From the NCBI GenBank assembly GCA_016714985.1, contig JADKBS010000059.1:62001-126000 (forward strand): a DNA stretch of 64,000 bases, written 5' to 3'. Both the position numbers and the translations under genes were made by a program. Origin of the DNA: Saprospiraceae bacterium (GTDB lineage: Bacteria > Bacteroidota > Bacteroidia > Chitinophagales > Saprospiraceae). Shown piece after piece: positions 1 to 9,680 of this stretch. Under the pieces are notes generated by a model. That model saw nothing but the letters and a program-made list of their open reading frames with translations, ran no database searches and was not told the origin of the DNA. Each line of letters begins with the position of its first letter. The first letter of the stretch is position 1.

Positions 1-1285
1 GTGGCATCTGCACCCAGACATCGTCGTCGGTGCGGTCGATGGGCAGTTCGCCGAGGCGGTTCCAGCGGCGCATGTCCACCCAGCGGTGGCCTTCGCCGAA
101 GAGTGAGTAGCGGCGCTGGTGCATGATTTCGTCCATCAGCTCCGACTCAGAGGTGCCGCCCGTATAATCACTGATGCCATGCGCATTGCGGATGGTGTTG
201 ATGGCATCAACCGCTGCGTTGTTGTCGGTACCGACGTTGGCTTCGGCGTAGATGAGAATCAGTTCCTCGTTGCGAATGTAGGGTATGGGTGCATCCAAGG
301 ATGTGAACACCCATGCGTCGTGCGTACCTGTTAGGCCGTCCAAGCTGAGCGAACCGCTTGGGCGCTCCACCATTTTGGCGGCACGGTCGTCGCCGGGCGT
401 CAGGTCGGTGATGTAGGAGGGATGCACAATAATGGCATCTGCCTGGTCTTGCGGACGGAAGAGGTTGTTCGCAAAATCGCCGCCAGCAGTGGAATAATAG
501 CGGGCAGGGCCAGCATTCAAGTCGCCGCTGAACTCCATAAAAGAAGTGGCGAGGTGTAGGATGGCTTCCGATTTATTGCCGTGATAAAGTGCCACACGGG
601 CTGCCAGCGCATGGTTGAACTTCAAAAAACTGTCAGGGGTGTCGAACCCGGCCATGGCTGCGGATAGCTTGAAGGGAAAAGCAGCGCCAGCCGATTCCAA
701 ATGGCCAGCTGCTTCTTCCAGCAGGTTCTGGATAGCCTCCAATGCGGCATTGTACTCAACGAAAGGCCCCAATTTGTCGGGGTCGGCAACGTCGATGCGG
801 ATGCCGTTTTCATATTGGAGGTTTAACGCCAGCAAGTACTCGTGAGCCTGCATCGTCTTGGCAAAGCCCTGATAGCCATTGGCCTCTTCGGCGGTTACCT
901 GCTGTGAGTTTTTCACGGCATCCAGCAGTACATTGGCATTCTTGATGGTGCGGAAGCGACCCTGATAGGGGCGGGTACCGTAGAAGCCTGCATTGTCCAA
1001 TTGCGAGTCGCCTTTACCGAGCAGTTCACCCGTGTAACGGGGGTCGGAACCCGTGAAGAAATAATACTCACGGCCCATGATGGCAGTGGCATCATAGTAG
1101 AAGCCAAAATCTTGGCGGACGAGGTCTTCGATACCCGTCACCAAGGTTTGAAGCTCGCTCTTGGAAGCGTTTTGGTTAAAGCCGCCGATACTCGAACCGT
1201 TCGGGTTCGGCTCGTCGTCAATCTCACACCCAACGAAGGCGAGTGAAAATAAGCTTATGATGAAGAAGAGTTTTGTCAATTTCAT
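1..1285 (-). CDS. susD: SusD/RagB-family glycan-binding lipoprotein (3' end outside window)
   Basis: Outer-membrane, surface-exposed lipoprotein of the SusD/RagB family, the glycan-binding partner of the SusC-type receptor just upstream. From the ATG at 1285 the minus-strand frame stays open to the left edge (about 428 codons); the C-terminus lies outside. The N-terminus is a lipoprotein signal ending in FVGC (Cys20), followed by a D/E/N-rich linker. Near the edge the residues QRRYSLFGEGHRWVDMRRW form the conserved SusD C-terminal motif (E/Q-RR-LFGEGHRW-D-RR). It starts 83 bp after the susC stop, so the pair is very probably one operon that continues leftward, where the enzymes of the locus would be expected. 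The substrate cannot be told from this sequence. Confidence 0.93.
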   Translation of the reverse strand, partial: MKLTKLFFIISLFSLAFVGCEIDDEPNPNGSSIGGFNQNASKSELQTLVTGIEDLVRQDFGFYYDATAIMGREYYFFTGSDPRYTGELLGKGDSQLDNAGFYGTRPYQGRFRTIKNANVLLDAVKNSQQVTAEEANGYQGFAKTMQAHEYLLALNLQYENGIRIDVADPDKLGPFVEYNAALEAIQNLLEEAAGHLESAGAAFPFKLSAAMAGFDTPDSFLKFNHALAARVALYHGNKSEAILHLATSFMEFSGDLNAGPARYYSTAGGDFANNLFRPQDQADAIIVHPSYITDLTPGDDRAAKMVERPSGSLSLDGLTGTHDAWVFTSLDAPIPYIRNEELILIYAEANVGTDNNAAVDAINTIRNAHGISDYTGGTSESELMDEIMHQRRYSLFGEGHRWVDMRRWNRLGELPIDRTDDDVWVQMP

Positions 1286-1368
1286 TGCTACGAAAAGTTT
1301 TTTTTGCAGCGCAATCAATCACCGATACGAAATGATTCGAAGATAATCATGCTGCGTTTTGGTTCTAT

Positions 1369-4344
1369 TTAAAATGTGACGTTCACGTGGAAATCCCAGC
1401 GCTTAGATGATGGGAAGGGAGTCACCTCCACGCCCGTCGAGAACTCGTTTGCACCGAAATTGGACACCTCTGGGTCATAGCTGTTGTAATCGAAGATATT
1501 GATCAGGTTGTTGCCGGAGAGACCTATTCGCACCCGCTCAATTACATTCGAGTTCTTGATGGGGATATTGTAGTACAAGCCGACCTCACGCATGCGTATA
1601 TAGCCGGAATCCTCCACATAAGGACCAGTGTTGGCGCCCAGTTGGCTGAGGCGGTAGGGGCCGTTGGCCAATTGCCCGCTTGGGTCGAGGCCCTTGTCGT
1701 CGAAGTCGTGCGTATTCTCGTTCAGGTCAAACAGGAGCGAAGACAAGTTGATGTTCTTGCCGCCTTGTTTCCAGTGCCAAACCATGTTGAAGTCAATGTT
1801 TTTCCATGACAACATATTCGACCAAGAAAGCTGGAAATCTGGTTCAGCATTGCCGAACACCTGCAAGGTAGGATCCCCTTCGCCATTGAGTGTCACGTTC
1901 GGTTTGTCGCCAACACCGATGATGGTAGTCGGGCTATAGCCCTCTTTGATCATGAAGTTGCCAAGGAAGTCGGCAAAACCACCGCTGGTAAAGGCTGGCA
2001 CATCGAGCCTCGTGACCTTAGCTGTGTTCTTCCACCAGCCGAAGCGGGCATCCCAACGCAGATTACTGGTGTTGATGATGGCAAGGTTTAAGCCTACTTC
2101 CCAACCCCTGTTCTCCAGTTCGGCGGCATTGGTAACCCGCTCCCCAAAGCCGGAAGAGGTGGGCAGGTCAGCATTGAGCAGCAGGTCTTCCACTGACTTG
2201 ATATAGTGGGTAACATCCAAGCCAATGTGCTTGGTGATGCCAACATCAAAGCCAAATTCCAGCTCTTTCTGGCGCTCTGGGCCTACATCGGCGTTGCCGA
2301 GCAAACCAGGCACGTTCACGCCAGCCGTACCGTTAACGATGGTGGAAGTCATGATGGTTGACTTGGCACCAAAGCGGGCGAAGTTACCCGACTCACCATA
2401 GGCCACACGCAGTTTAAGCAGGTTCAGCATACTGCCCTTTGGCCAAAAATCAAAATTTTGGAGGTTGATGGCCATGTTAGCCTTCGGGTAGTAGTAGAGT
2501 TTGTTCACGTCACCGTTGTTCGACGACTTGTCGCCACGAACACCCACGGTGGCCACCACCATGTCGTTGAAGTTGATTTCCTCCTGCACGAAGAAGCCCT
2601 TGTCGGTCTGTGGCCGCCTGAACTGCTCAGTGGTACGGGAGCCAGCCTGGTCGAGGTTGGTCTGAACGCCAATCAAATTGGAGGAAGTACCTAGAATCGT
2701 GTTCTGGTCAAAGTTCTCCTGTGTCACACCTGCCGAGGTGTTGAACGAAAGCCCATTGTCCAAGATATGGTTATAAACCAAGAAGGCGGCGATGTTGGTG
2801 TTCATGTTGCGGGTCATGCCCTGTACAGAAACACCGTTCAAACCGTTACCATCCCGTTGGAACTGGAGGGTGTTCGGCCAAATGGCCCTAGTGTAAAGGT
2901 TGTAGAAGTCAACGCCGCCCCTGATGATGGCCTTCAGCGAGGAATGATCCGTTGAAAACAGCCTGTAAGTCGCAAGGCCACCCCCGATAAACCTGTTCAC
3001 GGTCTCGTTATTGGTCATCAAAGCAGCAGTCTCCAAAAAGTTGGAAGGTGCATAAGGGTTGGATGGATAGATCCCTTTATCGTTCGGCTGCAACTGCGCC
3101 CAAGATGGCGTAGAGGTCAGGGCGATACCCATCGTGGTACCAGAGTTGTCGTTGTTGAAGAAGCCCCGGTCGGCAGAAGAATGGAGAAAGTTGGAGGTCA
3201 TGTTGATGTCGAACCGATCGGATACCCGCTGGTTGACGTTGATGCGCAAAGAAGCCTTTTTATAGCCTGTGTTGTTCACGATGCCCTCCTCGTCCTAGCT
3301 TCCACCGATGAAGAACTTAGTTTTGTCGTTGCCACCACTGATGCTGAGGCGGGTGTTGGACAGCATGCCTTTGTTTCCATAAAGCTCATCTTCGTAATTG
3401 TGCAAGGTGCCACTGTTGGCGGCAGCCCGGTAAGCGTCAATATCGCTTGCAAAGGCAGAATTCAGCACTTTTTCTTCTGTCCATTGGCGGACGCCGAGCG
3501 GGTTGAGCATCTGCGTCTGTCCGATGGACTGCGAAAAGTTGACCCTCGTCTTGCCTGCTTCGCCCTTTTTGGTGGTGATGATGACAACACCACCCGCTGC
3601 CCGTGAGCCGTAAATGGCCGCAGTGGATGCTCCTTTTAGGATTTCGATGGACTCGATGTCGTTCGGGTCAAGGTCGGCGAGGCGGTTGGATGGGTTGTCC
3701 TGGTTGCGGGTGCTGCCACCTGCCTGCGCCGCCGAAACAGTGTTCAAGCCGCCCTTGATGGAAGAGTTATCAATGAAAACACCATCCAAGATGATGAGCG
3801 GCTGGGAAGAACCACTGATGGACGTGGTACCCCTGAGCCGGAACGACAACCCGCCGCCCGGCGCTCCCGAGTTCGCCCGGATTTCGGCACCTTTGAACTT
3901 GCCGTACAGCGCCCCATCCACGGTGGACTGCGAAGCCACGCCTGTCAATTGCCCTGCATCAACCCTTTCCACGGCGTTGGCAAGGTTTGATCGCTTTACG
4001 CTCGTCGCCAAACCCGTCACTACGACTTCCTCCAAGTTGTTCACGTCCTCTGCCATGACGACAGATAGTGTGTTGTTGGACTTGGAAATAGCCACTGCCT
4101 GGGTGGTGAAACCCGTGTATGAGAACTCCAATTCAGTGGTACCGTCCGGCACTTTTATGCTGAACGAACCGTCCACATCGGAAATAGTGCCGGTCGAAGT
4201 TCCTTTGATGAGGATGTTGACGCCAAATACAGGCGCTCCGCCCTCATCCTTGACCGTTCCACTGACCGTGTACTGCGCAAATAGTCCTGTCCAGGCTATA
4301 CACAGCAGTACCGGTAATAACTGTTGGATGATTTTTCTTTTCAT
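1369..4344 (-). pseudogene. susC: SusC/RagA-type TonB-dependent receptor, interrupted by an in-frame TAG
   Basis: TonB-dependent outer-membrane transporter that pairs with SusD to import glycan fragments. The ATG at 4344 (a second ATG is at 4356) precedes a signal peptide, then a carboxypeptidase-regulatory-like domain (residues about 25-100), a plug domain containing RLRGTTSISGSSQPLIILDG and the element SIEILKGASTAAIYGSRAAGG, then the barrel ending in an aromatic residue (FHVNVTF). At 3295-3297 the frame meets TAG: residues FFIGGS-stop-DEEGIVNNTGYKKAS. The same frame continues on both sides, so this is a single nonsense change (most simply CAG to TAG), not a frameshift. Both halves together have normal length for the family (about 990 residues). 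Unless the stop is read through or is a sequencing error, no functional receptor is made. Confidence 0.92.
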
Positions 4345-4356
4345 ACTCAAAAGCAT

Positions 4357-4728
4357 TTAGTTATTAACAAAAGTGAGAAAATATAAAGTGGTGCACACTT
4401 CATCCTAACTACCTGATTACCAAATAGTTAATCTGACTCCTAAAACGTTTTGGAAATTCAAATGGGAATATGACAAACCACACAAGCCGACGTCGCAACG
4501 GCATGAGGTACTACTTCAATGTGAAAATCATGCTCACCCTTACCGATTTTGGCATTGATAACAAGATAAACACTCGTGGTTTGAAAGAAAAGGCAAAGCG
4601 AATATCAAACAAGGTTTGGAAATACCATCATTTTTTGGTAAAAATAAAATTCTTCCCACAGGATTGTCGGTACATGTACGTATTCGCAGCCAAAGGCAAT
4701 GAAGCATAATACGGTGTCAAGGCTCATC
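4357..4728. other. AT-rich intergenic region upstream of susC
   Basis: About 370 bp, clearly AT-richer than the flanking genes. It should hold the susC promoter (minus strand), but I do not see a convincing TTTG / TAnnTTTG pair. A 79-codon open frame on the plus strand (4470-4709) is lysine-rich, lacks any recognisable domain, and is probably not a gene. Confidence 0.5.
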
Positions 4729-4769
4729 CAAAAAGGAAAAGCGCTATCAGCAAACACTGCCAATAGCGC
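4729..4769 (-). terminator. Rho-independent terminator after the DksA-like gene
   Basis: Stem GCGCTAT / ATAGCGC (4741-4747 with 4763-4769), followed on the minus strand by a T-rich run (plus-strand AAAAAGGAAAA at 4730-4740). It lies about 50 bp past the stop of the minus-strand gene at 4820-5542. T residues also follow on the plus strand, so it may work in both directions. Confidence 0.65.
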
Positions 4770-4819
4770 CTTTTTATCTTATGTAACTGAAAATTCAGTT
4801 TCTTCTAACAGAAGAACGA

Positions 4820-5542
4820 CTAATAATCCTCGTCGCTGCCGCTGTCGTCTGGAATGTCTTCGTAGTTGCCGCCGTCGTCGAAGGAGTCGTGCTTGTCCTC
4901 CATGCCGCCTTTTTCGAAGTCGTCGTCGGCTGCGTCGTCGGAGCCACCACCGTCGTAGGAATACTCCTTGTCGAAGTCGAAGTCGAGGTCGTCGTCTTCC
5001 TCCACGTTGACGGGTTTGGCAGGCTTCGTCGGCTTCCTGATGACCTTGGTGATAATCTTTGGGGTAGTGGGTTTCTCCTTTTTCTCCAATTTCTCCAGTT
5101 TCTCCAACTGGTCAAGGGAAATGGGCGGCTTCTCCACCATTTTTTTCGGGGCCTCGACCGCCTCGGCAGTCTTGGCCTCTACGCTCTTGGTAGCGGTGGG
5201 CACGGCCAGCAGGCGGCGCTTCTCGATAAGGTGACCGGTCGTCAGGCAGATGCCATAGGTCTTGTTCTTGATGCGGATAAGCGCATTCTCCAGGTCCTGC
5301 ACGTACTTCCGCTGACGGATGGCCATGTTGTTCAAGAACTCAATGTCGTTGTTGGTGCTGGAATCGTCCATCCAGTCACCACCGTGGTCATCGCCGCTAT
5401 TTTCGGTGATTTCGAGAATCTGCTCTTGCAGGTAGGAAAGTTCCTGGTTGGCAGTATCCAGCTTGGTTTCAACAAGCACCCTGAACTCCTCCAAGTCAGT
5501 GTCGGAGTAGCGGGCAGTTGTGCTGATATTTTGTGCTTCCAT
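4820..5542 (-). CDS. TraR/DksA-family zinc-finger-like protein with long acidic tail
   Basis: 240 residues. The N-terminal part is a helical hairpin typical of the DksA/TraR family (residues about 10-95; LETKLDTANQELSYLQEQI, QRKYVQDLENALIRIKNKTYG). It is followed by the zinc-finger region YGICLTTGHLIEKRRLLAVPTATKSVEAK. Only one of the four zinc cysteines of classical DksA remains, as is common in Bacteroidota members of the family. The middle is a K/P/E-rich linker with repeated LEKLEK words, and the last 60 residues are almost all D, E, G, S and Y. The protein probably binds in the RNA polymerase secondary channel and affects transcription. That role is inferred from the family, and the long acidic tail is not part of the standard fold. 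Confidence 0.85.
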   Translation of the reverse strand: MEAQNISTTARYSDTDLEEFRVLVETKLDTANQELSYLQEQILEITENSGDDHGGDWMDDSSTNNDIEFLNNMAIRQRKYVQDLENALIRIKNKTYGICLTTGHLIEKRRLLAVPTATKSVEAKTAEAVEAPKKMVEKPPISLDQLEKLEKLEKKEKPTTPKIITKVIRKPTKPAKPVNVEEDDDLDFDFDKEYSYDGGGSDDAADDDFEKGGMEDKHDSFDDGGNYEDIPDDSGSDEDY

Positions 5543-5753
5543 TCTGTTGAAAATTTCGTTTTCGGTAAACAGGGGCGCAAAATAAATGCAATTTGTTGAA
5601 ATGATTTCAAAAAAAATCGCATTTGAATTGGCTTGTTTGTCATTTTTTACCCAAAAAGTTGCTGTAGTGTGCAGTTTGGTTGAGAATTCAGTTTAAACGC
5701 AAGTTTATCAATAAGTCACATAGCGGTTTTTTGTTCAAAACTACCCTCAAAAT

Positions 5754-5849
5754 TGAGGAATTGTAACTAATTAGCAGGGGTGTTTTCAGGGGGAAAATTT
5801 TCATTTTCCCTCCCTCCTCACACATCTTCCTAAGTATTTATGAGGAATT
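5754..5849. repeat. Palindromic element A (TTAGCAGGGG family) with 9-bp flanking direct repeats
   Basis: A 78-bp element (5763-5840) begins GTAACTAATTAGCAGGGGTG and ends CACACATCTTCCTAAGTATTTA. Its ends are imperfect inverted repeats and its core is a hairpin (GGGGGAAAAT / ATTTTCCCTCC). The 9-bp sequence TGAGGAATT occurs on both sides (5754-5762 and 5841-5849), like a target-site duplication. The right copy abuts the stop codon of the minus-strand gene 5849-6910. The rest of the 5543-5848 gap is AT-rich leader DNA of the DksA-like gene. Confidence 0.7.
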
Positions 5850-6910
5850 TACCAATGCAGGTAATGAAACCTCGCCTTGCCCAAGGAGTTCAGTTCAAAA
5901 GCTGGCGCTGGCATCTTCAGGAAGTTCAACCCTCTAAGCAAAACCCGCACCCAAGGCCGTTTCGAGGGCAGTTTCGTCCAGTCAATATCCAATGAAAGGT
6001 AGTACTGCCGATGCCTTGGGTAGCGCTGTGGGTCAAGTTCAAAAACAACGCCATCTTCCGTTTCCCATCGGTTCTGCGTGCCGCCATAGAGGTTATCGGC
6101 GCCGTACCCAAAGGCGATGTTCAGCCACTTCGGGAACCTCGTCTCTTTGTTTTTCAAAAAAGAGTGTACGTTCACCGTGCTCCAAACCGTGAGGGCATTG
6201 TAGTCCTTCAAGAGCACGTTGAAGAAATTGGTGCCATAAAGCCCGGCGGCACGCTCGTCCAAGGAGGTAATCAGTGTGCCGTCAGTGGAATAGAGCGGCT
6301 CTTGCGGGTAGCCCGGCCTGATGCCAGAGACCTTGAACTGGATGCGCTGTTCCTGCCAGGCCATTTCTTGCGCAGCGAATATGCCAGCCCCAGCGAGGTT
6401 GAAGCCGATGTCACCGAGAGAGAAGCCCCATTCCTCCGAGAAACCGTCCATGACCTCGATGGTGGACATGACGCCCACCCCTACGCCCATTGCTATCCAC
6501 ATCGCCTTTCGACGCTTCATGCCCGTCCAGCGGGCGCCCTCAAAAACATAGCTGCAGGCCGTCCAATTGGAAAACAGGTGGCCCGCCTTGTCCATCTGCT
6601 CCCATTCGTGCCAGTCGTTGAAGGTATGGAAGCTGGTGAGGGGGTAGTCTTGGTACCATGAATTCCAAAGTGCCGCACTTATGCCACTATAGATAGCAGC
6701 ACCCGTTCCGGTCATTGCCCAAAAGCGGGCCTTGTCGAAGCTGGGTGCGGGCTGAAGGGAGAGGAACTTGGGGGAAACAATAGAGTCTATCTCATGCGAT
6801 TGGCCAACAGCCATAGTGGGTGAACATAACCAAACAAGCACAAAAAAAGCAATATTTGCGTAGCCCTTGTGCCAAACATTCCGCCTTTGTGATTTGTCAA
6901 AACATACCAT
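5849..6910 (-). CDS. DUF2279-type membrane/exported protein
   Basis: The frame is open from 7105, but the first convincing start is the ATG at 6910. It gives MVCFDKSQRRNVWHKGYAN followed by a hydrophobic, signal-like segment (IAFFVLVWLCSPTMAVGQS). The protein (353 residues) contains the motif DKAGHLFSNW near residue 110, characteristic of DUF2279/YfiM-type proteins. Two hydrophobic glycine-rich segments follow (MWIAMGVGVGVMSTIEV; LGDIGFNLAGAGIFAAQEM), then a soluble C-terminal part rich in W and Y. No reaction is known for the family. The upstream part of the open frame (6911-7105) runs through palindromic DNA and is unlikely to be translated. It lies downstream of the GH20 gene on the same strand, about 225 bp away. 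Confidence 0.75.
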   Translation of the reverse strand: MVCFDKSQRRNVWHKGYANIAFFVLVWLCSPTMAVGQSHEIDSIVSPKFLSLQPAPSFDKARFWAMTGTGAAIYSGISAALWNSWYQDYPLTSFHTFNDWHEWEQMDKAGHLFSNWTACSYVFEGARWTGMKRRKAMWIAMGVGVGVMSTIEVMDGFSEEWGFSLGDIGFNLAGAGIFAAQEMAWQEQRIQFKVSGIRPGYPQEPLYSTDGTLITSLDERAAGLYGTNFFNVLLKDYNALTVWSTVNVHSFLKNKETRFPKWLNIAFGYGADNLYGGTQNRWETEDGVVFELDPQRYPRHRQYYLSLDIDWTKLPSKRPWVRVLLRGLNFLKMPAPAFELNSLGKARFHYLHW

Positions 6911-6972
6911 AAAATACCGCAATTTGCTGAATAGCCAAAACGCTGCCCCTCGAAAAAACGCTTCGGCGGATG

Positions 6973-7075
6973 GCAGTTCCGCTGCCACCCGCTGAGGAGA
7001 TGTTTTTTTAGGGGAACGGAAATTTTGCTCCGCAAAACTTCCGTTCCCCTCTCCAACGTACATTGACACCCTAAA
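6973..7075. repeat. Palindromic intergenic DNA with an 18-bp near-perfect stem
   Basis: GGGGAACGGAA... pairs with ...TTCCGTTCCCC at 7011-7049 (18-bp arms, one mismatch, 3-nt loop). A smaller hairpin TGGCAG / CTGCCA lies at about 6971-6987, and CACCCTAAATAAG follows at about 7069-7081. The last part resembles the end of the TTAGCAGGGG elements (CACCC-TAA). It may be a degenerate relative. No T-run follows the stem on the minus strand, so it is not a simple terminator. Confidence 0.55.
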
Positions 7076-7135
7076 TAAGTATATGGCAAAAATCACGTTC
7101 ATCATGACTAATTACCAACGCTGCAATTATGTTCC

Positions 7136-9470
7136 TCAATCCACCACCACCTCGTCCACAAACAGCCAAGCCTCATGGCCTTCGCCTTGCTGCCCGGCAG
7201 GTATGACGCCGTACCGCTTGGCCGTCAGCTTTATATAGCGGGCTTTTTGTTGGCTCAAGGGGAACTGCACATCGGCCACTTTGCTATCGCCCGCACTGAT
7301 GGACTCGATGCTGCCCAATTCTTGTATTTGCCTGTCCTCGCCAGCAATAGCGACCGACAGGCTCTTGGGAAAGGTAAACCCACTGGCCGGGGCCGTTGAA
7401 GAACCGGACGGTGACGGCATTGAGTTCAGTGACAGCGCCAAGGTCAACCATCGCCTCGAAGTCCTTGCCCTCGAAGCCGAGCCATTCCATGCCGCCGTAG
7501 CGTTCCACCGAGCCATGCACGCCGTTGATGAGTGCGGAGGGGCCTGCGCCTGCGTATTTCTCGGCGGGCAGGTTTGACATGGTAATTTGCTTTCCAGCCG
7601 CCTTGTGCATGCGGAAGCGAAGCTCGGCCTCCGTGCCCACCGGCTGGCCTTTCTCGAACGATTGTGCTCGCAGGATGCAATCTTTCTCTATTTTGAGCGG
7701 TTGGCTATAAAGCAAGCTGCTGGGCGAGACATCGTTGCCGTCGAGGGAGTAGTGGATTTCCACACCATCCATTATTGGCGAGAGGCCGACTTCGATGCCC
7801 TTGCCGGGCACCACCGTCACGTTGGTCTTCACATCGTAGGCTTTGTTGGCAGCGTTCAGGCCCATTGCCTTTAGGCGCTTTTGGTGATAGGACAAACGTG
7901 CTGTGAAATCGTCGTAGTTGCGGCTGGCCTGCGGCGACCAAGCCACCTCGGCAATGGCGCTGGCACGGGGGTAGGCCATATAGGTCAGCTTCGCAAAATC
8001 GGGGATGTACTCCGTCCAGAGGTTGGCCTGTACGCCGAGGATATGCTTCTGCTGTTCCGGGGTCAGGTCGGCGGGGTCGGGGTTGTAGCTGTAAACCTTG
8101 TCTAAGGGCAGGTAGCCGCCGATGGCCAGCGGCTCGTTGGTGGCTTGCGACTGGTAGTAGTCGAGGTAGCAGAAGTCGGTCGGGGTCATGATTACGTCGT
8201 GATCCTGCTTTGCTGCCGCAATGCCGCCATCCGTGCCCCGCCAGCTCATCACTGTGGCGTTGGGGGCAAGGCCGCCTTCCAGAATCTCGTCCCAACCGAT
8301 GATGCTGCGCCCCTTGGAGTTCAGGAACTTCTCCATGCGCTGGATGAAATAGCTTTGGAGACCATGCTCATCCTTGAGATTGTTTTGCTTGATGAGGTTC
8401 TGGCAAAAGGCGCTCTGTTCCCACATCGTCTTGGGGCACTCGTCGCCGCCGATGTGGATGTACTTGGAAGGGAAGATCTCCATCACCTCCGTCAGCACAT
8501 CTTCCAGGAACTTGAAGGTGGCCTCGTTGGGGCAAAAAACGTTGTCGTAAACACCCCATTTAGTACCCACCTCGGCGGGCTTGCCCGTGCAGCCCAATTC
8601 GGGGTAGGCAGCGATAGCGGCGAGGGCATGGCCCGGCATTTCGATTTCAGGGATGACCGTGATGAAGCGCTCGGCGGCGTATTTCACGATTTCACGGGCT
8701 TGGTCTTGGGTGTAATACCCGCAGTATTGCTTACCGTCATACTTCTGCGGTGTATCGTTGTAATGCCCGACCAAGGTCTCCTTGCGGCAAGCCGCAACGG
8801 TCTGGAGTTTCGGGTATTTCTTGATTTCGAGGCGCCAACCCTGGTCCTCGGTGAGGTGCCAGTGGAAGCGGTTCATTTTGTGCAGCGCCATCAGGTCAAT
8901 GTATTTTTTCACGTCATCAACGCTGAAAAAATGGCGACCCACGTCGAGCATCATGCCCCGATGGGTGTAGCGGGGCTGGTCGGTGATTTCCACGCAAGGG
9001 ATGGCGAGCGAAGCCGTTTTTCCTGCCTCGACCTCAATGGGCATGAGCTGCCGAAGGGTCTGTATGGCATAGAAGGCACCCGCCCCCGTTTTTGCCCTAA
9101 CAGTCACCTCGTATGGCGTCACGATAAGTGAATAGCCCTCCTCGTGCGAAATGCTGGGGTCGAGTTGGAAGATGAAGGCATCCTTTGCGGCCTCGCCTTC
9201 CATCGGTGCGATGGTGGTGCCTGTGGCCTTTATCAAAAGTGAGGCAAGGTGGGCGGCGGCAGTCTTTAACCCTTCGTCGTTGGAGGCGAGCAATACCTTG
9301 GTATCGCCCGTGACCTTGAACTCGCCTTGCATTTCGATGAGGCTGACGGGCTGCGGGATGACGTGGTAACGCGCCGCATCGCTGCTGGAGGAGCCGCCAG
9401 GGCCTGTGCCGTCATTTTTGCAGGCGATTAAAAATGTGATAAGTAAAAATGGTAGAAACAGTTTTTTCAT
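7136..9470 (-). pseudogene. Beta-N-acetylhexosaminidase (GH20) lipoprotein, frameshifted near its 3' end
   Basis: Glycoside hydrolase family 20 enzyme that removes terminal N-acetylhexosamine residues. The ATG at 9470 gives a lipoprotein signal (MKKLFLPFLLITFLIAC). Next come the GH20b N-terminal domain (residues about 35-160) and the catalytic barrel with RGMMLDVGRHFF, HLTEDQGWRLEI, PEIEMPGHALAA and the catalytic Asp-Glu pair in HIGGDECPKTMW. A chitobiase C-terminal-like region and an F5/8-type C domain (VERYGGMEWLGFEGKDFEAM) follow. Near 7379-7381 (CCC on the plus strand) the frame is lost: NGPGQW should continue as FTFPKSLSVAIAGEDRQ, which is in the neighbouring frame down to the stop at 7136. 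One extra base explains this. Catalytic parts are upstream of the lesion, so a shortened enzyme could still be active. Confidence 0.9.
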
Positions 9471-9680
9471 GCTGAGAATGATTGTATGTTTTTCGATTAA
9501 CAATGGTTCGCTTAGGTTTCAACGCCTGTCCGGATTTTTCGGGGGTTCACGGGGTTGCTCGAAGATTGGTAGTGGGTGGCATTTTCAAAATGGCGTTGAT
9601 AGCTCCCAAACCGCTAAAAAAAACGGGTTAAGCGGGCTTTCCCCTGAAACCTGAAACCTCATGAACCATTGCAATATGTT
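9471..9680. other. Intergenic region with GAAACCTGAAACCTG words
   Basis: About 210 bp. The right end (9641-9659) carries CCCCTGAAACCTGAAACCTC, the same word as in the inverted array at 44137-44256. The remainder shows no gene. Confidence 0.5.

Noticed and set aside
4470..4709. Small plus-strand open frame upstream of susC
   Set aside because: Random-looking, lysine-rich composition in AT-rich DNA, no promoter or coupling visible.
7011..7049. Rho-independent terminator of the GH20 gene
   Set aside because: The long stem is followed on the minus strand by an A-run, not a T-run, so it is more likely a repeat.
8145..9131. Plus-strand open frame of 328 codons
   Set aside because: It is the complement of the GH20 catalytic domain; only that strand has recognisable motifs.
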